Assembly (NCBI RefSeq): GCF_030816615.1
Contig: NZ_JAUSYD010000001.1
Span: 7,214,501-7,278,500 of the forward strand
DNA: 64,000 nucleotides
Direction: 5' to 3'
From: Streptomyces sp. B1I3
GTDB taxonomy: Bacteria > Actinomycetota > Actinomycetes > Streptomycetales > Streptomycetaceae
Part shown: in pieces, positions 10,001 through 18,280 of the stretch
Position numbering within the stretch: position 1 is the first letter of the stretch
How the letters are laid out: each line of letters opens with the position of its first letter
The notes under the pieces: model-generated
The model's input: the letters and a program-made list of their open reading frames with translations, nothing else
Database searches by the model: none
Told to the model about the DNA's origin: nothing
Translations under genes and position numbers: made by a program

Positions 10001-10099
10001 GGTCGTCCGGGGGGCGGAGGTGAGGAGCCCCAGCACCACGGTGGCCGCGCAGGTCGCCGCGAGTGGGCGTCCCAGCAGCCGGAAGAGGGTGCGTCTCAT
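7073..10099 (-). CDS. Secreted alpha-amylase with two N-terminal starch-binding modules
   Basis: Extracellular GH13 enzyme (1008 aa) cleaving alpha-1,4 bonds of starch. Layout: signal peptide about 1-44; two tandem CBM25/CBM53-like modules (about 48-137 and 158-250, both with WTTVPGV and GVWDNN motifs); a fibronectin type III domain (about 275-360); then the catalytic barrel from about 370. The four GH13 regions are readable: DVVYNHSS (~483), GFRVDTAVH with the nucleophile Asp (~636), FGEVAAF with the acid Glu (~680) and YVDSHDY (~796). The ATG at 10099 is preceded by GGAG at a normal distance and gives the signal peptide at once. The in-frame reading further upstream runs through the promoter. 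It is transcribed towards the sugar operon. Confidence 0.93.
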   Translation of the reverse strand: MRRTLFRLLGRPLAATCAATVVLGLLTSAPRTTEPDPAVPAAASESTATVFYYTKTRNWSSYALHYAPDGGPWTTVPGVAMQAACTDWVKRTVSLGSASGLTATFNDTAGVWDNNAGKNYALGTGDITVKDGVVAHSDPCDGSGSDPEPSPQPDDPHTASVYYSTAMVGWSTTNLHYRPAGGSWTTVPGVGMEAACTGWVRKSVDLGAATTMLATFNNGNGVWDNNNGADYTVPAGLTTVKDNKVTAAATDPCAAETPDTQAPTAPSKVSASADGVSVVLTWDPSTDDRGVTKYQVTRTGGTKGTAVSDVGSTVYSDTGLEARTAYSYTVRAVDAAGNVSSASAAASATTGEKPTAPAPGKPLGTDPRKDPIYFVLTARFNDGDSANNRGGSQHTKSGNAADDDPMFRGDFKGLVEKLDYIKGLGMSAVWITPVVLNRSDYDYHGYHGYDFYEVDSRLESAGASYQDLIDAAHAKGMKIYQDVVYNHSSRWGAKGLFTHKVYGVRDAQWSWYYDEKNEGFEYDGLTVEPKSGKSYYNGDLWSTAEPSGNTCVNWGTPTRSTSPEGYRIYNCQWPSPTSGMFPKAYYHNCWIGNWEGEDSRSCWLHEDLADFDTESTPVQNYLIGAYDKYIDMGVDGFRVDTAVHVPRTTWNRRFLPAIQERVTQRFGAEAAKNFFVFGEVAAFVNDKWNRGSVNHSAQFYTWKERKEYSADDEKAALEMYDYEQQQGTGSQPTSTNAFLDGNAYHSPDHSRFSGMNVIDMRMHMNFGDAGNAYNNGRDSDDSYNDATYNVVYVDSHDYGPNKSSERYAGGTDAWAENMSLMWTFRGIPTLYYGSEIEFQAGKKIDCGPTCPLATTGRAYYGAHLAGDVKASDFGTVASASGAVADTLAKPLVKHVQRLNQIRRAVPALQMGQYSTQGITGSMAYKRRYTDAASGTDSFALVTVSGGATYTGIPNGTYKDAVTGAAQVVTGGTLAVPAPGKGNLRVYVLDLGGRNAAPGRIGSAGAYLK

Positions 10100-10408
10100 G
10101 AGTGTGTCTCGTCTCCAGGGGAGGGCCGCGGTCGGGTGGACCGCGGCTGCCGACAGCACATCCGCTCCGCGAGCGGTTGCGTAGTCCCGCCGGAGAACCC
10201 GGACGCGCCTCGGGGTTCGGGCGAGTGATGCGCTCCGACAGCAAACGCTGTCAGAACCTTGCTGCAACACCTTGCGGCAACAGGAAGTTACCCGTGCATG
10301 ACAGACGAGTAAAGAGGCCGCACGCCGGTCCGGTCCTGGCCTGCCTTGTGACCTGCCTCCTGACCTGCGCCGAGGAATGGCGAGCCATCCCTCGCTGTTC
10401 GGACGTGC
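10100..10408. other. Divergent intergenic region between amylase and thioesterase genes
   Basis: This 309-bp stretch carries the promoter and operator elements of the amylase gene on the minus strand. It presumably also carries the promoter of the thioesterase gene on the plus strand. I see no convincing coding sequence in it and could not define -10/-35 boxes with confidence. Confidence 0.5.
10237..10280. promoter_or_regulatory. Putative MalR/Reg1-type operator region of the amylase gene
   Basis: The sequence shows a perfect inverted repeat GACAGC-AAAC-GCTGTC (10237-10252). It is followed by two copies of CTTGCNGCAA (10258-10267 and 10271-10280) with a 13-bp period, each copy a small palindrome TTGC-N-GCAA. 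Such TTGC/GCAA repeats upstream of Streptomyces amylase and chitinase genes are associated with LacI-type maltose regulation. Assignment to a particular repressor is inference. Confidence 0.6.
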
Positions 10409-10834
10409 ATGACCTATTCCGTCGACGTCACGGTGCGCGGCTACGAGCTCGACACCCAGGGCCATCTCAACCAGGCCGTCTATCTCCAGTACGCCGAACA
10501 CGCCCGATGGGAGCTGTTGCGGGACGCCGGCGTCCCGCAGGAGAAGCTGCTGGCCGAGGGAGTGGGCCCGGTGCAGCTGGAAGTGACGGTGAAGTACCTG
10601 CGTGAACTGCGGGGCGGGGACCGGGTGCGGGTGAGCTGTGCGTTCGTCTACGGCCCGGGCAAGACCTTCGAGGTCCGGCAGCGGATCACCAAGGAGGACG
10701 GGACGGTCGCGGCGGAGATCGACGCTGTGGGAGGCGTGCTCGACCTGTCCGCCCGCCGGCTGATCGCGGACCCGGCCGGACGCCTGGCGTCACTGGCGGA
10801 GAAGCCCGAACTCCTGGGCATCGGGACGGACTGA
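10409..10834 (+). CDS. 4-hydroxybenzoyl-CoA-thioesterase-fold acyl-CoA thioesterase (YbgC-like)
   Basis: Small hotdog-fold protein (141 aa) expected to hydrolyse acyl-CoA thioesters in the cytoplasm. The N-terminus has the YbgC/FadM family pattern VRGYELDTQGHLNQAVYLQY, whose Asp is the usual catalytic residue, followed by VQLEVTVKYLRELRGGDRV. Full length for the family. It stands alone, divergent from the amylase gene, and its physiological substrate cannot be told from the sequence. Confidence 0.82.
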   Translation: MTYSVDVTVRGYELDTQGHLNQAVYLQYAEHARWELLRDAGVPQEKLLAEGVGPVQLEVTVKYLRELRGGDRVRVSCAFVYGPGKTFEVRQRITKEDGTVAAEIDAVGGVLDLSARRLIADPAGRLASLAEKPELLGIGTD

Positions 10835-10836
10835 AC

Positions 10837-10890
10837 CCCGGAGGGCCTGAACTCCGGGCGGCGCGCACCCCGGAGGGGATGAACTCCGGG
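10837..10890. repeat. Duplicated hairpin between convergent genes
   Basis: Two hairpins with identical 7-bp arms (CCCGGAG and CTCCGGG) occur at 10837-10858 and 10869-10890, with a 32-bp period. The intervening bases are also similar (about GGCCTGAA versus GGGATGAA), so this is a tandem duplication. It lies between the convergent thioesterase and YdeI-like genes and probably acts as a terminator. Confidence 0.6.
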
Positions 10891-10945
10891 CGGCCCGGAC
10901 CGCGGGACCAGCGGTCACCGGCACCGTCCGGCCGCCGGGGGCGGC

Positions 10946-11548
10946 TCAGGAGGGGCTCTCGCCGGACTCCAGCTTCGCCACGACCCGGGCGAGCCGCGCG
11001 GCCCGGAGTTCGGGTGTCCTGGCGCGTACGAGCTGGAGGATGACGAGGTATCGGTCCGTCCTGCCCAGCTGCTCGAAGCGCTGCGCCGCCCGGGAGCCGG
11101 CGGCCAGTGCGGCGGCGAGGTCACCGGGCACGGTGGCCTCCTTCTGCGAGGGGTACGCCGCCGCCCACCGCCCGTCCGCCTGCGCGGCCCGCACCTCGGC
11201 GAGGCCGGGCTCCCGCATCCGTCCGGCCGCCGTCAGTGCCTCCACCTTGCGTACGTTGACCTGGGACCACTGGCTCCCCCGGCGGCGGGGCGAGATCCTC
11301 TGCAGGTAGTACGCCTCGTCGAGGGACTTGCGCTGCCCGTCGATCCACCCGTGGCACAGGGCGATGTCGATGACCTCGGCGGCCGTGACCGACTCGATGC
11401 CCGAACCCTTCTTCGCGAGCTTCAGCCAGAGATCCGACCGCACCCCGTGATGGATGCCGAGCCAGGACTCGAGTTCCTCGGCACGCGCGAAGGCGCGAGG
11501 CTCCGCGCCGGTTTCGCCCGCGGGGCCGGATGCCGGTGTGCCGACCAT
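10946..11548 (-). CDS. YdeI/OmpD-associated family protein
   Basis: Soluble protein (200 aa) of the YdeI family, with the motifs WLGIHHGVRSDLWLKLAKK near residue 35, IDIALCHGWIDGQRKSLDE near 63 and YYLQRISPRRRGSQWSQVN near 83. The family is linked to bacteriocin or peptide resistance in some bacteria, but no biochemical activity is settled. I place the start at ATG 11548, which has GAGAAGGCGG upstream. The longer reading from 11587 adds 13 residues without a better ribosome binding site. Confidence 0.8.
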   Translation of the reverse strand: MVGTPASGPAGETGAEPRAFARAEELESWLGIHHGVRSDLWLKLAKKGSGIESVTAAEVIDIALCHGWIDGQRKSLDEAYYLQRISPRRRGSQWSQVNVRKVEALTAAGRMREPGLAEVRAAQADGRWAAAYPSQKEATVPGDLAAALAAGSRAAQRFEQLGRTDRYLVILQLVRARTPELRAARLARVVAKLESGESPS

Positions 11549-11846
11549 GGTGGTACCGCCTTCTCGGAGTTCGAGTACGTACCTCACACGCTAGGCGCCT
11601 TGTAGGACAGGAACTGTCCTGGACGGCCCGCTGCCTGCGACGGAGGCGGCGGAGCGGCGAGTGTCCGAACCCGCGGCGCGGCGGCCTGCGGCGACGGTCC
11701 GACCGAATGGGCCTGCCCCCGGACGGATCGTTGCGCCGTCCGGCTGACACGGCTCAGGCCCGCCCCGCAGGTGGACGAAAGGTCAGGTGTTCGCACCTCG
11801 CGGACTCCCGGTCCGCGAGCCGCTCATCCACCTCGAGGGAGAACGC

Positions 11847-13109
11847 ATGCGCCTGCGCGCCCGCTGGGCCCCAGCGGTCCTACTGCTGATCGCCCCTGTG
11901 ATCGGCACCGGCCCGGCCATGGCCGACACCGGCGAGACACTCGTGCCCGTCCAGAAGTCCGACCGGGCCGTACCCGGGCAGTACATCGTCACCCTCTCGG
12001 CCGAGCAGACGCCGGATGCCATGGCTGAGCAGCTCGGTGTCAGCCCCCTGTTCACCTACAGCAAGGTCCTGCGTGGCTTCGCGGCCTCGCTCACCCCGGC
12101 CCAGCTGGAGCAGGTGCGCGGCGCGGCGGGCGTCCAGGCCGTCGAGGAGAACAGCGAGGCCTCCGTCTCGCCACCCGCGGCGAGGACGGTGACGAGGACG
12201 GCGAGGACGGTGACGGCGAGGACGCTGACGAGGACGGCGACGGCGAGGGCGGCGACGGCGAGGACGGCGACGCGGAACCGGGTGGCGGCCGGGAGCTGGG
12301 GCCAGGACCGCATCGACCAGCGGAACCTGCCGCTGGACGGTGCGTACGAGGTGGACGGCACGGGCCAGGGCGTGACCGCCTACATCCTCGACACCGGCAT
12401 CGAATCCGCGCACAGCGAGTTCGGTGGCCGGGTGGAAGCCGGGTACGACGTGGTCGGCGACGGCCGCGACGGTGAGGACTGCAACGGCCACGGCACGCAC
12501 GTGGCGGGGACCGTGGCCGGTGAGACGTACGGCGTCGCCTCCTCGGCCTCCCTCGTGCCGGTACGGGTCCTCAACTGCGAGGGCTCGGGTACGTGGGCCG
12601 GGATCATCGCCGGCCTCGACTGGATCGCGCGGAACGCCGAACAGCCGGCCGTGGTCAACGCCTCGCTCGGCGGGCCCGCCTCCTCGGCCGTCGACGACGC
12701 GTTCGACGCGCTCGCGGAGCAGGGCACCCTGCCCGTCGTCGCCGCGGGCAACGAGAACCAGGACGCCTGTGACGTCTCCCCGGCCCGGGCCGACCGCGTG
12801 GTCGCCGTGGGTGCCAGCGACTCGCAGGACCGGCAGACGGTGTTCAGCAACTGGGGCACGTGCGTGTGGACGTACGCCCCCGGCCTGGACATCGTCTCCG
12901 CCAAGCTCGGCGGCGGTTCCACGAAGCTGAGCGGCACGTCCATGGCCAGCCCGCACGTCGCGGGTGTCGCCGCTCTCTACAAGGAGCGGAACCCGGACGC
13001 CACGTCCCAGCAGGTCGCCGACTGGCTCGCCGCGCAGGCGACCCCGGACGTCCTGACGGGCCTGGGCACCGGCTCGCCCGACCGGCTCCTGTACACCGGC
13101 GGCCTCTGA
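11847..13109 (+). CDS. Secreted subtilisin-like serine protease (peptidase S8) with I9-type propeptide
   Basis: Extracellular protease (420 aa). Signal peptide about residues 1-27, then an inhibitor-I9-like prodomain (GQYIVTLS, SKVLRGFAASL, VEENSEASV), then an aqualysin/proteinase-K-like catalytic domain. The triad is present: Asp in YILDTGIE, His in NGHGTHVAGT, Ser in SGTSMASPHVAG. The ATG at 11847 follows GAGGGAG and starts the signal peptide. A 35-residue low-complexity Arg/Thr/Ala stretch (12178-12285) separates prodomain and enzyme, where relatives have only a short linker (see findings). Confidence 0.92.
   Translation: MRLRARWAPAVLLLIAPVIGTGPAMADTGETLVPVQKSDRAVPGQYIVTLSAEQTPDAMAEQLGVSPLFTYSKVLRGFAASLTPAQLEQVRGAAGVQAVEENSEASVSPPAARTVTRTARTVTARTLTRTATARAATARTATRNRVAAGSWGQDRIDQRNLPLDGAYEVDGTGQGVTAYILDTGIESAHSEFGGRVEAGYDVVGDGRDGEDCNGHGTHVAGTVAGETYGVASSASLVPVRVLNCEGSGTWAGIIAGLDWIARNAEQPAVVNASLGGPASSAVDDAFDALAEQGTLPVVAAGNENQDACDVSPARADRVVAVGASDSQDRQTVFSNWGTCVWTYAPGLDIVSAKLGGGSTKLSGTSMASPHVAGVAALYKERNPDATSQQVADWLAAQATPDVLTGLGTGSPDRLLYTGGL
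12178..12285 (+). repeat. GC-rich minisatellite inside the subtilase gene
   Basis: Irregular tandem repeat built on GAGGACGGTGACG / GGCGAGGACGGCGACG units. In the gene's frame it encodes an Arg/Thr/Ala string using seven AGG codons, rare in Streptomyces. In the next frame it would encode an Asp/Glu/Gly string in preferred codons. Confidence 0.75.
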
Positions 13110-13131
13110 GCCTCCGCAGTCGGCTTCACGA

Positions 13132-13160
13132 GAGCGGGGCCCGCGCTGCGGGCCCCGCTC
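13132..13160. terminator. Terminator hairpin of the subtilase gene
   Basis: Perfect 13-bp inverted repeat (13132-13144 and 13148-13160, loop GCT) 22 bp after the protease stop codon. Confidence 0.8.
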
Positions 13161-13290
13161 CTTGCCGTGCCCGTCCACCGGTGGGCCGGCTTCGCCGCGT
13201 CGCTCCATTCCGCGCCGCACCGCGCCGCCTTCCCGGTGCACGCCCTCCGTGCCGTCCGGCCGACGCCGTGTACAGGCGCTTCCCACCGTC

Positions 13291-13525
13291 TTGCGGCACG
13301 CTGCAAAATACCAACGTCTTTTGCGGGGCCTTTTCATGGAGGTGCTTTCCTAGCTGCGCCCGTAAACACCTTTCGCCGCCCGCACCTCACGCGCGCGCCA
13401 TGATGCGCAGTCATGTTCCTGTTTCTGCCGTAACCGTGGACGCTCTCGCAGTTCTCTGCAACTCTCTGACCCCGAAGCGCAAAACACAACTCTTCTCACG
13501 CAGAAACGTGTGACTCGGAGTTGTG
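13291..13525. promoter_or_regulatory. Upstream region of the GH87 glucanase gene with candidate operators
   Basis: This gap (13110-13580) holds no gene I can support. Two elements stand out. TTGCGGCACGCTGCAA at 13291-13306 is an imperfect palindrome sharing CTTGCGGC with the amylase operator. The 8-bp inverted repeat CACAACTC/GAGTTGTG (13485-13492, 13518-13525) has a nested TCACG...CGTGTGA and lies about 55 bp before the start codon. Regulatory roles are inferred. Confidence 0.4.
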
Positions 13526-13580
13526 CCACATGAGCCGCGCTCTCGGCGCATTCCGCGTCGAGGCCGAAGATCGGGGACTT

Positions 13581-16500
13581 ATGAGAGCCCAACGCTGGAG
13601 ATGGCGGACCCTGTCCGCCGTGGTCACCACCAGTCTTCTGATGATCGGATGGCCGTCGTTCACCGCCACGGCGGCCGACGGCCCCAACATCGCCGCAGGC
13701 CGGACCGCGACGGCGAGCAGTGCCGGGGCCGAGTACGTCGCCCGGAACGTGACGGACGGCAGCCAGTCGACGTACTGGGAGGGCTCCGGGGGCACGTTGC
13801 CGCAGTGGGTGCAGACCGACCTCGGTTCCGCCGCGAAGGTCGACGAGGTGACCCTCAGGCTTCCCGCGGGCTGGGAGAGCAGGCAGCAGACGCTCTCGCT
13901 CCAGGGCAGTGCCGACGGCACCAGCTTCTCCACCCTCAAGACCTCGGCCGCGTACACCTTCGGCCCCGCCACCTCCAACGCGGTGAAGATATCCTTCCCG
14001 GCCACGCAGACCCGCTTCGTACGGGTGAACGTCACGGCCAACACGGGGTGGCAGAACGCGCAGCTCTCCGAGCTGGAGGTCCGGGCGGCGGGGGAGTCGT
14101 CCGCGAACCTCGCCGCGGGCAGGACACTCAGGGCGAGCAGTCACACCGAGACGTATGTGGTTGCCAACGGCAACGACGGCAACAGGGCCAGCTACTGGGA
14201 GAGCGGGAACAACGACCTCCCGCAGTGGATCCAGGCGGACCTCGGCTCCTCGGTCCGGGTCGACCGGGTCGTGCTCCGGCTGCCCGACGGCTGGGAGCAG
14301 CGGACGCAGACTCTGCAGATCCAGGGCAGCGCCGACGGGTCCGAGTTCGGCGACCTGACGGCGTCCAAGGCGTACGCCTTCAGCCCCGCGGGCGGGCAGT
14401 CGGCGACGATCTCCTTCGACGCGACGACCACCCGCTACGTGCGGGTGCTCGTCACCGCCAACTCCGTCCAGCCGGCCGCCCAGCTCTCGGAGCTGGAGAT
14501 CTACGGCCCAGGGACCGGTGACACGCAGGCACCCACCGCGCCCTCCGGCCTGGCCCTCACCGAGCCGTCCACCGGCCGGATCACGCTGACCTGGAAGCCG
14601 TCCTCGGACGACACCGGGGTCACCGGGTACGGCGTCTACGCCAACAACACCCTGCTGACCGGCGTGGCCGGTGACGTCACCACCTTCACCGACACCCGGC
14701 CCGCCGGCGAGAGCGTCTCCTACTACGTGCGCGCCAGGGACGCGGCGGGCAACGAGTCCGGCAACAGCAACACCGTCACCCGCACCGGCGACTCCGGTGA
14801 CACACAGGCGCCCACCGCGCCCTCCGGCCTGGCCCTCACCGAGCCGACCACCGGCCAGGTCAGGCTGACCTGGCAGGCATCCTCGGACAACAAGGGCGTC
14901 GTCGGCTACGACGTCTACGCCAACAACGTGCTGCGCAGGACTGTGGCAGGCGACGTCACCACCTACACCGACACCCAGCCCGCCGCCGCCACCGTCAGCT
15001 ACACCGTGCGGGCCAAGGACGCGGCGGGCAACATGTCCGGCGCGAGCAACACGGTGACGCGCAACGGGTCCACGGGCGCCGCGTCCAACCTCGCCGTCTC
15101 CAAGCCGATCACCGCCTCCTCCGTGGTCCACACGTTCGTGGCGGCCAACGCCAACGACAACTCGCTCACCACCTACTGGGAGGGCGCGGGCGGCAGCTAC
15201 CCGAACACCCTCACCGTGAAGCTGGGGGCCGACGCCGACACCGAGAGCGTCGTCGTCAAGCTCAGTCCCGACAGCAGCTGGGGTGCGAGGACCCAGAACA
15301 TCCAGGTGCTGGGACGGGGGCAGAACGCCACCTCCTTCACGAGCCTGGTCGCCGCCAGGGACTACGCGTTCAGCCCTGCGGCCGGCAACACGGTGACGAT
15401 CCCGGTCACGGCGAGGGTCGCCGACGTCCAGCTGAAGTTCACCTCCAACACCGGATCCGGCGCCGGTCAGGTCGCCGAGTTCCAGGTGATGGGCGCACCG
15501 GCCCCCAACCCGGACCTGCAGGTCTCGGCGGTCGGCGCGTCCCCGGCCGCGCCGGTGGAGTCCGATGCCATCACCCTGTCGGCGACCGTGCGCAACGCGG
15601 GAGCCGTGGCCGCTCCCGCCGGCAAGCTCGACTTCGAACTGGGCGGCTCCAAGGTCGCCACCGCATCCGTGGGCGCCCTCGCCGCGGGCGCGTCCACACA
15701 GGTGAGCGCCGGCATCGGCGCGCGTGAGGCGGGCAGTTACCCGCTGGGCGCTGTCGTCGACCCGGCGAACGAGATCATCGAGCAGAACGAGACGGACAAC
15801 CGCTACGCCAGCAGCACACCGCTGGTCGTGAAGCCCGTCTCCAGCTCCGACCTCGTCGCGAGCGCGGTCACCACCTCCCCGTCCGCACCCGCGAACGGCG
15901 ACACCGTGGCCTTCTCCGTCGCCGTCAGGAACCAGGGCACCGTCGCCTCGGCGAGCGGCAGTCACGGCATCACCCTGCAGCTGATCGACGCCCGGGGCGT
16001 CACCGTGAAGACCCTCACCGGCGCGCACAGCGGCGCCGTAGCGGCGGGCTCGACGACGCCACCCGTCCCGCTGGGCACCTGGACGGCCGCCAACGGCTCG
16101 TACACGGTGAAGGTGGTGCTCGCCGACGACGCCAACGAACTGCCGGTCAAGCGCGAGAACAACACCCGCACCGAATCGCTCTTCGTCGGGCGCGGCGCCG
16201 ACATGCCGTACGACATGTACGAGGCCGAGGACGGCGTGGCAGGTGGCGGTGCGAAGGTCGTCGGCCCCAACAGGACCGTCGGCGACATCGCGGGCGAGGC
16301 GTCCGGCCGTAAGGCGGTCACCCTCGACAACACCGGCAACTACGTGGAGTTCACCACCAGAGCGACCACCAACACCCTGGTCACCCGGTTCTCCGTCCCG
16401 GACTCCGCGGGGGGCGGCGGCATCGACACGAAGCTGAGCCTGTACGTCGACGGCACCTTCCTCAAGGCCATCGACCTCACCTCGAAATATGCCTGGCTGT

Positions 16501-17870
16501 ACGGGAACGAGACCGCCCCCGGCAACTCTCCGGGCTCGGGCGCACCCCGGCACATCTACGACGAGGCCAACGTCATGCTGGGCAGGAGCGTCCCGGCGGG
16601 CAGCAGGATCCGGCTGCAGAAGGACGCGGCCGACACCAGCGCCTACGCGATCGACTTCGTCAGCCTGGAGCAGGTCTCGCAGGTGGCCAACCCGGACCCG
16701 GCCCGGTACACGGTGCCCGCCGGTTTCACCCACCAGGACGTCCAGAACGCCCTGGACAAGGTCAGGATGGATACCACGGGCACTCTCGTGGGCGTCTACC
16801 TGCCGCCCGGTGACTACTCCACCTCCAGCAAGTTCCAGGTCTACGGCAAGGCCGTGAAGGTCGCCGGCGCGGGACCCTGGTTCACCCGGTTCCGTGCGCC
16901 CTCCACCCAGGACAACACCGACATCGGGTTCCGGGCGGACGCCGGTGCGAAGGGCTCGTCGTTCTCGAACTTCGCGTACTTCGGGAACTACACGTCCCGG
17001 ATCGACGGACCGGGCAAGGTGTTCGACTTCTCGAACGTCACGGACATCGTGATCGACAACATCTGGAACGAACACATGGTGTGCCTCTACTGGGGGGCCA
17101 ACACCGACGGCGTCACCATCAAGAACTCCCGGATCCGCAACATGTTCGCCGACGGCATCAACATGACCAACGGATCCACCGACAACCACGTCACCAACAA
17201 CGAGGCCCGGGCCACCGGTGACGACAGTTTCGCGCTCTTCTCGGCCATCGACGCCGGTGGCGCGGACATGAAGAACAACGTGTACGAGAACCTGACGTCG
17301 ATCCTCACCTGGCGGGCAGCGGGCGTGGCCGTGTACGGCGGGTACGACAACACCTTCCGCAACATCCACATCGCCGACACCCTGGTCTACGCAGGGATCA
17401 CGGTCAGTTCGCTGGACTTCGGCTACGCGATGAACGGTTTCGGTACCGGGCCCACCACGGTCGAGAACGTCTCGGTCGTACGGGCCGGGGGACATTTCTG
17501 GGGCACCCAGACGTTTCCGGGGATCTGGCTGTTCTCGGCGTCCAAGGTGTTCCAGGGCATCCGGATCTCGCACGTGGACATCGTCGACCCGACGTACAGC
17601 GGGATCATGTTCCAGACCAACTACGTCGGAGGGCAGCCCCAGTTCCCGATCAAGGACACCGTGCTCACCGACATCTCGATCTCCGGAGCGCGCAGGAGCG
17701 GCGACGCGTTCGACGCGAAGTCGGGTTTCGGACTCTGGGCCAACGAGATGCCAGAGGCGAATCAAGGTCCCCCGGTCGGTGAGGTCACGATCAACGGCCT
17801 CGAGCTGAGCGGCAACGCCCAGGACGTGAAGAACACCACCTCCACGTTCAAGATCAACATCAATCCGTAG
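13581..17870 (+). CDS. Secreted multidomain alpha-1,3-glucanase (GH87 type) with discoidin, FN3, CARDB and CBM6 modules
   Basis: Very large secreted enzyme (1429 aa). Signal peptide about 1-31; two F5/8-type-C (discoidin) domains about 33-170 and 174-313; two fibronectin type III domains about 318-497; a third discoidin domain about 505-635; two CARDB-like beta domains about 640-870; a CBM6-like module beginning YDMYEAEDG near 875; then a right-handed beta-helix from about 1035. The helix carries FADGIN (Asp1191) and GDDS (Asp1214, Asp1215). The 0/+23/+24 spacing is what I recall for the catalytic Asp triad of GH87 mutanases. The ATG at 13581 starts the signal peptide; the reading from 13521 adds 20 unneeded residues. 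Expected to release nigero-oligosaccharides from alpha-1,3-glucan. Confidence 0.85.
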   Translation: MRAQRWRWRTLSAVVTTSLLMIGWPSFTATAADGPNIAAGRTATASSAGAEYVARNVTDGSQSTYWEGSGGTLPQWVQTDLGSAAKVDEVTLRLPAGWESRQQTLSLQGSADGTSFSTLKTSAAYTFGPATSNAVKISFPATQTRFVRVNVTANTGWQNAQLSELEVRAAGESSANLAAGRTLRASSHTETYVVANGNDGNRASYWESGNNDLPQWIQADLGSSVRVDRVVLRLPDGWEQRTQTLQIQGSADGSEFGDLTASKAYAFSPAGGQSATISFDATTTRYVRVLVTANSVQPAAQLSELEIYGPGTGDTQAPTAPSGLALTEPSTGRITLTWKPSSDDTGVTGYGVYANNTLLTGVAGDVTTFTDTRPAGESVSYYVRARDAAGNESGNSNTVTRTGDSGDTQAPTAPSGLALTEPTTGQVRLTWQASSDNKGVVGYDVYANNVLRRTVAGDVTTYTDTQPAAATVSYTVRAKDAAGNMSGASNTVTRNGSTGAASNLAVSKPITASSVVHTFVAANANDNSLTTYWEGAGGSYPNTLTVKLGADADTESVVVKLSPDSSWGARTQNIQVLGRGQNATSFTSLVAARDYAFSPAAGNTVTIPVTARVADVQLKFTSNTGSGAGQVAEFQVMGAPAPNPDLQVSAVGASPAAPVESDAITLSATVRNAGAVAAPAGKLDFELGGSKVATASVGALAAGASTQVSAGIGAREAGSYPLGAVVDPANEIIEQNETDNRYASSTPLVVKPVSSSDLVASAVTTSPSAPANGDTVAFSVAVRNQGTVASASGSHGITLQLIDARGVTVKTLTGAHSGAVAAGSTTPPVPLGTWTAANGSYTVKVVLADDANELPVKRENNTRTESLFVGRGADMPYDMYEAEDGVAGGGAKVVGPNRTVGDIAGEASGRKAVTLDNTGNYVEFTTRATTNTLVTRFSVPDSAGGGGIDTKLSLYVDGTFLKAIDLTSKYAWLYGNETAPGNSPGSGAPRHIYDEANVMLGRSVPAGSRIRLQKDAADTSAYAIDFVSLEQVSQVANPDPARYTVPAGFTHQDVQNALDKVRMDTTGTLVGVYLPPGDYSTSSKFQVYGKAVKVAGAGPWFTRFRAPSTQDNTDIGFRADAGAKGSSFSNFAYFGNYTSRIDGPGKVFDFSNVTDIVIDNIWNEHMVCLYWGANTDGVTIKNSRIRNMFADGINMTNGSTDNHVTNNEARATGDDSFALFSAIDAGGADMKNNVYENLTSILTWRAAGVAVYGGYDNTFRNIHIADTLVYAGITVSSLDFGYAMNGFGTGPTTVENVSVVRAGGHFWGTQTFPGIWLFSASKVFQGIRISHVDIVDPTYSGIMFQTNYVGGQPQFPIKDTVLTDISISGARRSGDAFDAKSGFGLWANEMPEANQGPPVGEVTINGLELSGNAQDVKNTTSTFKININP

Positions 17871-17894
17871 CGGGCAGGCCGGCCGATGCGGCGC

Positions 17895-17925
17895 GAGGTG
17901 TCTCCCGGCAGCCGGGAGGCACCTC
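17895..17925. terminator. Terminator hairpin after the GH87 gene
   Basis: 14-bp inverted repeat (17895-17908 and 17912-17925) with one G-U pair and a 3-base loop, 25 bp past the stop. The rest of the 17871-18280 gap shows no supportable gene. It should contain the promoter of the following transporter operon. Confidence 0.75.
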
Positions 17926-18280
17926 GTCCGTGTCCTCCGTCTTCGCCCGCTGCACCCGCCCGCCGTGCCCGGCGTGCCCTGCGTGCTCTTTGCGGGCAGA
18001 AGTCCGCCCCTTGCGGCGGATGTGCCACCGGGGGCGCTCCGTGCGCCTGAAGCCCACTGTGCGGCCCCGGTGGCTGCCGAGAGGGCGTGACCCCGCGGGG
18101 CTGGCCACTCAAGGCTCAACAGCGCTTCCATGCGACCACTCGTCACATGCGGAGCACTGTCAAGCATTTACGAAATCTGCGCGGGATATTGCGTTCAAGT
18201 GTCGTCGGTGATTGAGTGTGCCGCGCCCCGGCAGAGAGCAGGCCGAGGCCTTCCACGCTCTTGCCCGAAGGGGACCACCG

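Noticed and set aside
7070..10228. 1052-codon plus-strand frame over the amylase gene
   Set aside because: Antisense shadow: no recognisable domain, while the minus strand encodes a complete GH13 enzyme with all four conserved regions.
12178..12285. Possible CRISPR-like array in the subtilase gene
   Set aside because: Units are irregular, 13-19 bp, contiguous without spacers, and lie inside a coding frame.
13350..18167. Very long open frame (1605 codons) on the minus strand over the GH87 gene
   Set aside because: It mirrors the plus-strand gene and is low-complexity Gly/Val/Arg/Asp-rich, as expected for the antisense of GC-rich coding DNA. The plus strand has a signal peptide, recognisable domains and catalytic residues.
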